DNA from: CAZDRX01 sp964508225
Lineage (GTDB): Bacteria; Patescibacteriota; Gracilibacteria; Peribacterales; Peribacteraceae
DNA: 64,000 nucleotides
NCBI GenBank assembly: GCA_964508225.1
Contig: CAZDRX010000001.1
Coordinates: forward strand, 52,391 to 116,390
Direction: 5' to 3'
Of this stretch, positions 53,472 through 60,845 are shown piece after piece (position 1 is the stretch's first letter; every line of letters starts with the position of its first letter). The notes under the pieces were generated by a model, which was not told the DNA's origin, ran no database searches, and saw only the letters and a list, made by a program, of their open reading frames with translations. The translations under genes and the position numbers were made by a program.

Positions 53472-53864
53472 ATGTCAGACACAATCACGCTCGCCAAGGA
53501 GGAGCAGGCTGTCATCGACGCCCTTGAGAAGCTGAACGTCATTCAGCTCAACAACGTCGTGAAGTTTATGGAGAAGCAGTACGGCATCTCCGCAGCCGCT
53601 CCCGCCGCAGCCGCAGCACCCGCTGCCGCAGCAGCCGCTCCCGCCGAGGAGAAGTCCTCCTACGACGTCGAGCTCACCGACGGTGGCGCCCAGAAGATCG
53701 CCGTCATCAAAGTCGTCCGCGAAGTGACGCAGCTCGGCCTCGGTGAGGCCAAGGATCTCGTCGACAAGACTCCGGCCATGCTCAAGAAGGGCGTTGCCAA
53801 GAAGGACGCCGACGAGATGAAGAAGAAGCTCGAGGCTGCAGGAGCCAAGGTCACCCTCAAGTAA
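53472..53864 (+). CDS. rplL: Large-subunit ribosomal protein bL12
   Basis: 130 residues. An N-terminal dimerisation helix (EEQAVIDALEKLNVIQLNNVVKFMEKQYG), an Ala/Pro-rich hinge and the C-terminal factor-binding domain (SYDVELTDGGAQKIAVIKVVREVTQLGLGEAKDLVDKTP) are complete. Multiple copies form the ribosomal stalk and recruit translation factors. It is co-transcribed with rplJ (30-base gap); a C-rich leader precedes ATG, and a terminator follows at 53891. Confidence 0.97.
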   Translation: MSDTITLAKEEQAVIDALEKLNVIQLNNVVKFMEKQYGISAAAPAAAAAPAAAAAAPAEEKSSYDVELTDGGAQKIAVIKVVREVTQLGLGEAKDLVDKTPAMLKKGVAKKDADEMKKKLEAAGAKVTLK

Positions 53865-53890
53865 TTTCGACCCTCATCTTCCGAAGGAAC

Positions 53891-53916
53891 AAGGCGGATC
53901 ACTCCGCCTTTTTCTT
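53891..53916 (+). terminator. Terminator after rplL
   Basis: AAGGCGGA (53891-53898) pairs perfectly with TCCGCCTT (53903-53910) around a 4-base loop, followed by a T-rich run. Confidence 0.92.
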
Positions 53917-53964
53917 TTGCCAAATCGCTCCCGCTTGCCTACCGTAGGAAGCGTTCCCGCTCCC

Positions 53965-54384
53965 ATGATCAAAGATCTCCTCAGTACGTACATCTTCCTC
54001 ATCCCGCTCGTCGTGGGTCTGCTCAGCGAAGCCCTGAAAATCATGACCGAGGGTATCGAGAACGGAAAGTGGCATGAGGGACTCTTCCGTCCGGGAGGGA
54101 TGCCGAGCAGCCACAGCGCACTCGTGACATCGCTCCTCATCATCGTGGGGTACCGCGCAGGACTCGATTCGGTCCCCTTCGCCATTGCCTTCGTGTTCGC
54201 CTCCATCGTCTGGTACGACGCCATGAGTTCCCGCCGTGCCATCGGCAAACAGGCAGAGGTCTTGAACCGCCTTCAGCACTGGGAACACTTTTCCGAGCGT
54301 CTCGGGCACTCTCTGAAGGAAGTGGTTGGCGGCATTATCTTCGGTGCTGCCGTCACGGTCTGTGGAATATTGATTTCTAGTTAG
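53965..54384 (+). CDS. YuiD/DUF212-type membrane protein (divergent PAP2-like)
   Basis: 139 residues with three or four TM segments. The motif GGMPSSHSALVTSLLI, followed by YDAMSSRRAIGKQAEVLN, matches the DUF212 family (divergent PAP2 / acid phosphatase-vanadium haloperoxidase related). It may dephosphorylate a lipid or polyprenyl phosphate in the membrane, in line with the envelope genes elsewhere, but activity is unproven for the family. ATG 53965 gives the usual MIKDLLSTY start. Confidence 0.85.
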   Translation: MIKDLLSTYIFLIPLVVGLLSEALKIMTEGIENGKWHEGLFRPGGMPSSHSALVTSLLIIVGYRAGLDSVPFAIAFVFASIVWYDAMSSRRAIGKQAEVLNRLQHWEHFSERLGHSLKEVVGGIIFGAAVTVCGILISS

Positions 54385-54391
54385 AATATGG

Positions 54392-54433
54392 TATAATAGT
54401 AAAAGTAACAAAAATCAAATTCCCACACACCCC
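54392..54433 (+). promoter_or_regulatory. Promoter and leader of DUF11-like exported protein gene
   Basis: TGGTATAATAGTAAAAG at 54389-54405 with TATAAT at 54392-54397; TTGATT (54370-54375) lies 16 bases upstream. The 36-base leader ends CACACACCCC before ATG, like the ends of the leaders at 3039 and 5198. Confidence 0.7.
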
Positions 54434-55456
54434 ATGGATTCCACGACAGGAAACACTCCTTTGATGTCGAAGGGCAAGATGAGGCTCCTCGCCGGGATTT
54501 CGGCTGCCGTCCTCATCACCGTCGTTCTCAGCGTCTCGCAGGACATGACATCGGTCTTCACCGGCTCTGTCACGAAGAACAGGCCGCTGAAGCTCATGGA
54601 TCTGAGCGTGGTGTGGAGCGGCCCCACCGTCGTACAATCCTCGGAAGATATTGTGCAGACGATCGATGTGAGTAATGCCGGCCCTGAGATGGTGAAAAAG
54701 TTTCAGCTGATTCAACCGACGCCCGCTGACCTCAGGTTCGTCTCGGTGCAGGCGTCCGATCCGATCACGCGCGTCACCTGTGGAATGAAGGAACAAAGAA
54801 GTCTGTTTGTGTGCACGGTGCATCCGGCCGGCAACGGTCTCGTGCAGGACGGGCACGTCACGATCATGATCACATTCGCAACGCACGGTGCAAATCAGCC
54901 GGCTTCCTGTGGCAGGATCACGAGAAGCGGCGACCTCGTCGTGACATCGGAGGAGAAGAATATGACCGACACGAACGCGGACAATAACCGTGCCACCGGC
55001 TTCGAGACCGCCGTCGACTGCAGCGACATCACGACGGAAGTGTCTGTGAACGCACAGGCTCTGCCGGCACCCATCGTGCCGTCGCAGACGATGCAGTACA
55101 TGGTCACCGCGATCAACAACGGTCCGGGGAAGACGAAGGGGGCGAAGATCCATCAGAAGTATGCTGCCGGTCTCACGTTCGCAGGTTCGAATGTCCAGAA
55201 CTGCACAGATGATCCGGAGAAGCGCGAAGTGGTCTGCAATCCGGGCGATGACACGGACGGCATGCAGGGCATTCTCCTGCCCGGACAGAGCACCCAGATC
55301 GAACTGAGCTTCACCGTGGATCCGACAGTGCCGGGCTGTACCTTTGTCACAGGCAATTCCTCCGTAACCGTTCCTGTCACGGGTACCGATGCCCTCATCG
55401 ACCCGGTTCCCGAGAATAACCAGACCGATCTCACGACAGAAGTGGCCTGCCAGTAG
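54434..55456 (+). CDS. Exported protein with DUF11-like repeats
   Basis: 340 residues. An N-terminal TM/signal anchor at about 15-35 (RLLAGISAAVLITVVLSV) is followed by two beta-sandwich repeats of the DUF11/CARDB type (about 60-170 and 190-325): VDVSNAGPEMVKKFQLIQPTP and MVTAINNGPGKTKGAKI lead each, ending with NTDLTT-like strands. It is likely displayed on the surface as an adhesive or structural protein. No sortase or SLH anchor is seen, so the N-terminal helix may serve as anchor. Confidence 0.82.
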   Translation: MDSTTGNTPLMSKGKMRLLAGISAAVLITVVLSVSQDMTSVFTGSVTKNRPLKLMDLSVVWSGPTVVQSSEDIVQTIDVSNAGPEMVKKFQLIQPTPADLRFVSVQASDPITRVTCGMKEQRSLFVCTVHPAGNGLVQDGHVTIMITFATHGANQPASCGRITRSGDLVVTSEEKNMTDTNADNNRATGFETAVDCSDITTEVSVNAQALPAPIVPSQTMQYMVTAINNGPGKTKGAKIHQKYAAGLTFAGSNVQNCTDDPEKREVVCNPGDDTDGMQGILLPGQSTQIELSFTVDPTVPGCTFVTGNSSVTVPVTGTDALIDPVPENNQTDLTTEVACQ

Positions 55457-55501
55457 GAAGGGCGAAGAGATGAGGCTCTGGTTGCATTATTTGACAAATC
55501 A

Positions 55502-55531
55502 TTGACATATAGCCAAAAAGAGGACTATAGT
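55502..55531 (+). promoter_or_regulatory. Promoter of zinc-ribbon gene
   Basis: TTGACA (55502-55507), 18-base spacer, TATAGT (55526-55531). A second TTGACA at 55491-55496 has no matched -10. Transcription start would be near 55538. Confidence 0.75.
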
Positions 55532-55582
55532 GTAACTGCAAACGCCTTCGTCTTCGTCAATCGGACTACCGAACTACGTTAG

Positions 55583-55617
55583 AAAGAGGGAAGGTTGCAG
55601 TTTACTTCCTTTTTTTT
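55583..55617 (+). terminator. Terminator-like hairpin in zinc-ribbon gene leader
   Basis: GGAAG (55589-55593) pairs with CTTCC (55605-55609), the stem can extend with AAAGAG against the T-run, and eight Ts follow (55610-55617), just 6 bases before the ATG. The loop contains TTGCAGTT (55595-55602), the exact complement of AACTGCAA at 55534-55541. Together these could be an attenuator. Confidence 0.6.
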
Positions 55618-55623
55618 ATCCGT

Positions 55624-55908
55624 ATGGCTGATCAACAGCTTACATGCCGCGATTGCGGCGCTTCCTTCGCCTTCTCAGAGGGTGAGCAAGCTTTCTACGC
55701 TGAGCGCGGCCTGGCCGCTCCGCAGCGTTGCAAGGACTGCCGCAACAAGAGAAAGAACGAGCGCATGCAGACTCGGCAGATGTTCCCCGCTACCTGTGCC
55801 AAATGTGGTACGGACTGCGAGGTTCCGTTCAAGCCCCGCCCCGAATCAGAGGGTGGTCGCCCGGTTCTCTGTCTGAACTGTTTCAAGGCAGACAAGGCCG
55901 GAGCGTAA
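55624..55908 (+). CDS. Small zinc-ribbon protein
   Basis: 94 residues with eight cysteines in four CxxC pairs: Cys8/Cys11 (TCRDCGA), then RCKDCRNKRK, TCAKCGTDC and LCLNCF, forming two zinc ribbons. The first ribbon, with SFAFSEGEQAFYAERGL between pairs, matches the probable zinc-binding domain common in CPR and Chloroflexi proteins. It may bind RNA or ribosomes; function unknown. It is transcribed from a strong promoter through a structured 80-base leader and followed by a strong terminator. Confidence 0.85.
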   Translation: MADQQLTCRDCGASFAFSEGEQAFYAERGLAAPQRCKDCRNKRKNERMQTRQMFPATCAKCGTDCEVPFKPRPESEGGRPVLCLNCFKADKAGA

Positions 55909-55929
55909 GCTTCGTCCGAACGAATGATG

Positions 55930-55956
55930 AAGGCCGGGAATCCCCCGGCCTTTTTC
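55930..55956 (+). terminator. Terminator after zinc-ribbon gene
   Basis: AAGGCCGGG (55930-55938) pairs perfectly with CCCGGCCTT (55944-55952) around a 5-base loop, followed by TTTT. Confidence 0.93.
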
Positions 55957-56011
55957 TTTGTCCATTCGAAAGAGAGCGCTGTATCATAGGCGTATTCTCT
56001 CCCGCTTCCTT

Positions 56012-56551
56012 ATGACCTACGACGAGCTCACAGCCCTCATGAAGAAGCGGCGCAGCGTGCGCTATTTCTCGGACAAGGCCATCGACAAGGCAACGGTGGA
56101 GAAGCTCCTGAAGGTGGCGGTGCTCGCCCCGAGCGTGGAGAATGCGCAGCCCTGGGGCTTTCACGTGGTGACGAATCCGGAACTGAAAGCCAAGCTCATG
56201 GAGACCTCGTGTTATGGGAACTTCATCTCCGGAGCGAGTGTCTTCATCGTCGTGACATGCGACCGTGCGGCGAAGGGAACCGCGCTCAAGCAGACCATCT
56301 GGAACCCGCGCGAACTCGAGTACTCGTGCGTGGCCGCCATGCACAGCGTCATGCTTGCGGCCGCAAGCATGGATATCGGCTCGTGCTGGGTATCGCTCCA
56401 TCACGGACCCGCACACAACCTCCTGAAGCTGAAAGATCACATGGTGGTGGTTGGCGGCCTCATGCTCGGGTACTACAAGTCCGGCGAAGCCGAAGCGAGC
56501 GGCGAACACGAGAGGAAGCCGATGGAGAACGCGATCTGTTACCTCTGCTAA
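56012..56551 (+). CDS. Nitroreductase-family flavoprotein
   Basis: 179 residues. FMN-binding motif KRRSVRYFSDKAI near the start, LAPSVENAQPWGFHVV and the C-terminal GGLMLGYY fit the nitroreductase family. It reduces nitro or quinone-like compounds, or acts on a flavin, with NAD(P)H. ATG 56012 gives the usual MTYDELTALMKKRRSVR start; the frame extends upstream without homology. TATCAT lies at 55982-55987. The stop interlocks with the convergent dehydrogenase gene (CTAA, 56548-56551). Confidence 0.88.
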   Translation: MTYDELTALMKKRRSVRYFSDKAIDKATVEKLLKVAVLAPSVENAQPWGFHVVTNPELKAKLMETSCYGNFISGASVFIVVTCDRAAKGTALKQTIWNPRELEYSCVAAMHSVMLAAASMDIGSCWVSLHHGPAHNLLKLKDHMVVVGGLMLGYYKSGEAEASGEHERKPMENAICYLC

Positions 56552-57537
56552 GGGATCTTCCGCACTCCGGGGAGATCACACACGATCTTCGGAACGGTAA
56601 TTCTGTGCTGCAGCGGATGACCGGCCTGCCATTCGTGGATGGTCTGGAATGAGTCGAGATACATGCGGTGCATGCTGTCATCGGCGTAGAACGCGATGTG
56701 CGGCGTCACGATGACACGCGGATGGCTGATGAGCTTCTCATTCCACTGGAAGTCCTTCTCATGCTCAAGGACATCGAGGAGCGCACTCGCAACCTTCCCG
56801 CTCTCGAGACCTGCAAGCAGTGCAGCGGAATCGACAAGCTCGCCGCGCGCGGTATTCACGATGATGACACCCTTCTTCATCTGCGCGATCGTCTGCGCAT
56901 TGATCATATGGATGGTATCCGGAAGCGCCGGAACATGGAGTGTGATGACGTCACTCTGCGCGAGCAGGGACGGCAGATCCGTGTACCGGACACCGTAGTG
57001 CTCTTCGAGTTCGAGCACGCGGCAGACGTCCACCGCGAGGATCTTCATCCCGAAGCCGTGCGCGATCTTCGCGACGAATGCGCCGATCTTGCCGGTGCCC
57101 ACAATCCCGATCGTCTTTCCCATGAGCGCCATCCCGCGGAGTCCGTGGTAGTCGAAATCGCCTTTCCGAACCTTGCTGCCCGCTTCCGTGACGTGACGGA
57201 GCGCCGTGAGCAGGAGTGCGAAGGCGTGTTCGGCGATCACGTGCGATCCGTAGTCAGGCACATTGCAGACTTCGACTCCCTGCTTCCGGCACGCGTCGAG
57301 ATCGATGTGATTGAATCCGACAGAGCGCGTGCAGAGAAGCTTGAGCTTCGGGAGCTTCTTCAGATCGTCTGCAGTGAAACGACTGTAGATGAAGCAACAG
57401 ACGACTTCTGCGTCCTTCGCGGCACCGATGAGTGCCTGTCCTTCGAGAGCCTCTTTCCGGATCTCGGCATCCGGAAACTGCTCGCGGATCATCGGCTGAT
57501 CCTGCGGGTCGACTTCGAGGAAGAGAATCTTCGTCAC
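56548..57537 (-). CDS. D-2-hydroxyacid dehydrogenase
   Basis: 329 residues. NAD-binding GIVGTGKIGAFVAK, catalytic Arg in IVNTARGELVD, Glu in LLDVLEHEKDF and His in VTPHIAFYADD are present, and CTRSVGFNHIDLDAC marks the substrate domain. It is closest to D-lactate dehydrogenase-like members, so it may reduce pyruvate to D-lactate and regenerate NAD+. GTG 57537 is preferred over the distal ATG at 57636, because TACGAT lies 6 bases upstream of it and the protein then begins with the expected TKILFLEVD. Confidence 0.9.
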   Translation of the reverse strand: MTKILFLEVDPQDQPMIREQFPDAEIRKEALEGQALIGAAKDAEVVCCFIYSRFTADDLKKLPKLKLLCTRSVGFNHIDLDACRKQGVEVCNVPDYGSHVIAEHAFALLLTALRHVTEAGSKVRKGDFDYHGLRGMALMGKTIGIVGTGKIGAFVAKIAHGFGMKILAVDVCRVLELEEHYGVRYTDLPSLLAQSDVITLHVPALPDTIHMINAQTIAQMKKGVIIVNTARGELVDSAALLAGLESGKVASALLDVLEHEKDFQWNEKLISHPRVIVTPHIAFYADDSMHRMYLDSFQTIHEWQAGHPLQHRITVPKIVCDLPGVRKIP

Positions 57538-57625
57538 TGAGGCATCGTAACGCCGACATAGCTTGAAAGAAAGGCAACCCACGAGAGGTGACGGGGAAGC
57601 AGATATTTCAGTAGAATCTCCTGCG

Positions 57626-59188
57626 ATGTCCTTCACTTCCCGACGCGTCCGCGAACAGAAGAAACCGAGCGCACTTCACCGATACGTGATGCTGGCTCTG
57701 CCGGTGATCCGGTCGATGATGCAGATGAAGGAACACTTCGGTCACGTGAAGCACGAAGAGGAGGTGACGGTGAAGCGCGAGCGGGCGCTCAAGAAGACCA
57801 TCGCGGTGCTCCTCTCCGCACTCCTCATCCTCCTGCTCATCATCGGGACGCTGAAGGTGCTCGTGCGGCTGAAAGAGATCGCCCTCGGCATGGTCTCCAT
57901 GGCGGGTACGGATCTGCAGAAGGACGAGCACGGTTTCACGAATGTCCTCCTTCTCGGCGAGGGCGACAATGACCACGACGGTGTGGATCTCACGGACACC
58001 GTGATGATCGCGAGCCTCGATCCGGACAAGACCGAGAGTGCGGTACTCTTCAGCATCCCGCGCGATACGTACATCCTCAATGCCGGCAAGATGGGCAAGG
58101 GGCGCATCAACAGTCTCTACCGCGACTATAAAATCTCTCTCGAGCGCAAAGGGATGAAGGAGCCGGAGGCATCGCAGGCAGCGCTGGCGCAGCTTGACGA
58201 AGAAGTGGGCACGCTCCTCGGCATGAAGATCCACGGCTCCATCAAGGTGAACTTCTCGGGCTTCACGGAAGCGATCGACGCAATCGGCGGCATCGATGTC
58301 GTCGTGCCCGAAGACCTCGTCGATCCCGAGTATCCGGGACCGAACTACAGCTACCAGACATTCTCGATCGGCAAGGGGCTCCAGCACCTCGACGGTGCGA
58401 CCGCGCTCAAGTACGCACGCAGCCGCCACTCGACGAGTGACTTCTCGCGCTCCGCACGCCAGCAACAGATCATCGCCGCCGCAGTGCAGAAGGTGAAGGA
58501 TGACGGCATCATCAGGAATGCAGGGCGCATCACGGAACTCCTCTCGATCATCGCCAAGAACGTGGAGAGCACGCTCTCGACGCGGGAACTCATGGGGCTT
58601 GCGTCCATGGGCAAGTCCATCGATCACGGCAAGATGGTGAACATCCAACTGAATGACCAGAACGGTCTCTACGGCAGCACCATCCAGCCGGGCGGCTTCC
58701 TCTACTCCCCTCCCCGCGAGGAGTTTGACGGTGCCGCGGTGCTCCTGCCCGTGTCGGTGCCCGAATTCCCCGTCACATGGAAACAGATCCGGAGCTTCTC
58801 GACGCTTCTCATGACACACCGCGAGCTCTTTCTCCACACGCCGCGCATCATCGTGCTCAACGCAGGTGCCAAGCCGGGTTCTGCCAGACTCATCGGCGGT
58901 GAGCTGTACCGGTACCTCTTCAATGTCCAGAACACGCACAACTACGCAAAAGGAAAGAACCCGAGCTTCCCGAACTCATTCATCGTCATTCATGCCGCCC
59001 TCCTGCAGGACGACACCCGCTCGGCAGACCAGAAAGCCGCTCAGGAGACCGCCGAGTTCCTCTCCAAGACCTTCGGTATGAAAGTGACCGTAGACCCCGA
59101 CGGACAGGCATTTTCGCAGGATGACGCCGATATCGCCATCGTGCTCGGGAAGGACTTCGAGTACACTCTCCTGCAGGATCGCCTCTAA
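57626..59188 (+). CDS. LytR-CpsA-Psr (LCP) family protein
   Basis: 520 residues. A cytoplasmic basic N-terminus, a TM helix at about 58-80 (TIAVLLSALLILLLIIGTLKV), an LCP domain (about 110-300) with DTVMIASLDPDKTESAVLFSIPRDTYI, IDAIGGIDVVVPEDL and ALKYARSRHSTSDFSRSARQQ, and a C-terminal LytR_C domain (about 425-520). LCP enzymes transfer glycopolymers from undecaprenyl carriers to peptidoglycan. ATG 57626 has TAGAAT 8 bases upstream. It suits the UppP/DgkA and glycosyltransferase genes in the window. Confidence 0.93.
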   Translation: MSFTSRRVREQKKPSALHRYVMLALPVIRSMMQMKEHFGHVKHEEEVTVKRERALKKTIAVLLSALLILLLIIGTLKVLVRLKEIALGMVSMAGTDLQKDEHGFTNVLLLGEGDNDHDGVDLTDTVMIASLDPDKTESAVLFSIPRDTYILNAGKMGKGRINSLYRDYKISLERKGMKEPEASQAALAQLDEEVGTLLGMKIHGSIKVNFSGFTEAIDAIGGIDVVVPEDLVDPEYPGPNYSYQTFSIGKGLQHLDGATALKYARSRHSTSDFSRSARQQQIIAAAVQKVKDDGIIRNAGRITELLSIIAKNVESTLSTRELMGLASMGKSIDHGKMVNIQLNDQNGLYGSTIQPGGFLYSPPREEFDGAAVLLPVSVPEFPVTWKQIRSFSTLLMTHRELFLHTPRIIVLNAGAKPGSARLIGGELYRYLFNVQNTHNYAKGKNPSFPNSFIVIHAALLQDDTRSADQKAAQETAEFLSKTFGMKVTVDPDGQAFSQDDADIAIVLGKDFEYTLLQDRL

Positions 59189-59218
59189 GTCACGGAGACC
59201 CAAGGCCTTCCCTTCCTG

Positions 59219-60121
59219 ATGCTCACGCCACGAGAGATCATCGCGCAGGCCTGGACAATTGCCACGACCGAACCGCAGCTCAAGCGGTGGGGATTCTTCG
59301 GCTCCTTCTTCGAGATCCTTCTCGATGTGAAACTGCTCGTGTACCAGATGTACTTCCTCTACGGATACCTCTACGGACACGCCACGGGGCTCTTCGATAT
59401 CGAGATCGCACTGTATAACAGCGTGCCGATGTGGCTCTTCCTCACGATCGTCATCTCGTTCATCGTCCTCGTCGTCGTCGAGCTCTTCGTCCCGAGCTTC
59501 TCGAGCGGCGCGATCATCGGACTGGCGGCCAAAGCACACAACAAGGAGCGGATGCACGGCGGCTTCATCATGGCGCTCTACAACTTCTTCCCGATTCTCG
59601 CCGTCCACGAAGTGTTCGTCTTCTCGAGCTTTTCCATCCTCATCACGGGCATCTCGGTGATTCTGCGCTACGGCAGCGGCCTCGAGAGCGTCATGATCGT
59701 CGTCGCCCTCCTCGTCTGGATCTTCTCGAACATCATCAAGTTCTTCAGCAGCTTCACGGAGTCCGGCATCGTCGTGGAGAAGCTCGGCGTCTTCGAATCC
59801 GGTGCCAAGAGCGTGAAGCTTATCTTCAGCTACATGCCGCACGTCATGTTCCTGACACTCCTCCTCGTCGTCATCACCGTCCGCATCGTCATCAACACGC
59901 TCATCATCCTGCTCGTGCCGGCCGCGGTCATCGGCTCCTCACTCCTGCTCACCTACGTCTTCCAGCCGGTCTTAAGCTACACGATCGCGGGCTTCATCGG
60001 ACTCATCCTGACCATGGTCGCCGCATACTTCTTCACGTACCTCCATATCTTCAAGCAGGCCGTCTGGACCATCATGTACATGGAGCTCATCAAGCAGAAG
60101 GACTTGGACAAGATCGGTTGA
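59219..60121 (+). CDS. Polytopic membrane protein of unknown function
   Basis: 300 residues with about six TM helices and short loops. No catalytic motif is seen. The layout (amphipathic N-terminus with REIIAQAWTIA, then hydrophobic helices and a charged C-terminus LIKQKDLDKI) recalls DUF975/GDPD-membrane-type proteins, but the family is not certain. It follows the LCP gene by 30 bases and probably shares its transcript, suggesting an envelope role. Confidence 0.65.
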   Translation: MLTPREIIAQAWTIATTEPQLKRWGFFGSFFEILLDVKLLVYQMYFLYGYLYGHATGLFDIEIALYNSVPMWLFLTIVISFIVLVVVELFVPSFSSGAIIGLAAKAHNKERMHGGFIMALYNFFPILAVHEVFVFSSFSILITGISVILRYGSGLESVMIVVALLVWIFSNIIKFFSSFTESGIVVEKLGVFESGAKSVKLIFSYMPHVMFLTLLLVVITVRIVINTLIILLVPAAVIGSSLLLTYVFQPVLSYTIAGFIGLILTMVAAYFFTYLHIFKQAVWTIMYMELIKQKDLDKIG

Positions 60122-60176
60122 AAAACTATCACACCACACTTTGTTCGTTGTCACTCCGGAGTGCCGCCTCCGATGC

Positions 60177-60220
60177 TTGACCGTGGACGAACGTACACCT
60201 AGAATGGTGGACGAACGTTC
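60177..60220 (+). promoter_or_regulatory. lexA promoter with tandem operator-like repeats
   Basis: TTGACC (60177-60182), 17 bases, TAGAAT (60200-60205). GTGGACGAACGTAC (60183-60196) sits between the -35 and -10, and GTGGACGAACGTTC (60207-60220) directly after the -10. The 24-bp spaced direct repeats bracket the hexamer and likely bind LexA for autorepression. Confidence 0.75.
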
Positions 60221-60232
60221 CCCATCACTTTT

Positions 60233-60841
60233 ATGTCACTCACACCCCACCAGCGCACCGTCCTCAATTACATCACGGAGTTCCAGAACAAGCGCGGGTA
60301 CTCCCCGTCTCTGGCGGATCTGGCCGTGGCGTTCGGTGTCCGGAGCAAGAACTCGATTGCGAAAGTGGTGAATACTCTCGTCGCCGAGAAGCAGATCGAG
60401 AAGGACCCGAAGGGACGCATCAAGATCGTGTCCATGCCCGGAGAAGACGCCCCGATGCCGATGACGCTCCCCCTCTTCGGCCCCATCGCCGCCGGATTCG
60501 CCGCGCCTGTCGAGGAGCACGCTGAGGAACAGATCACCATCGAGAACTACCTCGTAAAGAACCGCTCGTCGACGTTCCTGCTCCGCGTGAAGGGCGACAG
60601 CATGATCGGCGCCGGCATTCATGAAGGCGATCTCGTGGTGGTGGAGAGGAGCAAGCAGCCGAAGCCGAACGATATCGTCGTAGGTGTGCTCGACGGCGAG
60701 TTCACGCTGAAGCGCCTGAAGAAAGACAAAGGGAAATTCTACCTGCAGGCCGAAAACCCGGACTATCCGGACCTCTTCGCACTCGAGGAGCTCAACGTAG
60801 CGGGCGTGGTGATGGGGCTGATGCGGAAGATGACGATCTGA
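60233..60841 (+). CDS. lexA: SOS repressor LexA
   Basis: 202 residues, typical size. An N-terminal winged helix (LTPHQRTVLNYITEFQNKRG, PSLADLAVAFGVRSKNS), cleavage site Ala87-Gly88 in IAAGF, and the Ser123 (GDSM)/Lys160 (FTLKRLK) dyad of the S24 peptidase fold. RecA-stimulated self-cleavage relieves repression. It is followed by dinB 4 bases later, forming an SOS operon. The -10 TAGAAT lies 27 bases before ATG and is flanked by repeats that may be its own operators. Confidence 0.96.
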   Translation: MSLTPHQRTVLNYITEFQNKRGYSPSLADLAVAFGVRSKNSIAKVVNTLVAEKQIEKDPKGRIKIVSMPGEDAPMPMTLPLFGPIAAGFAAPVEEHAEEQITIENYLVKNRSSTFLLRVKGDSMIGAGIHEGDLVVVERSKQPKPNDIVVGVLDGEFTLKRLKKDKGKFYLQAENPDYPDLFALEELNVAGVVMGLMRKMTI

Positions 60842-60845
60842 TCCT

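Noticed and set aside
55595..55876. Alternative frame overlapping the zinc-ribbon gene
   Set aside because: The zinc-ribbon frame has four CxxC pairs and correct promoter/terminator placement; the other frame is Ser/Arg/Pro-rich noise.
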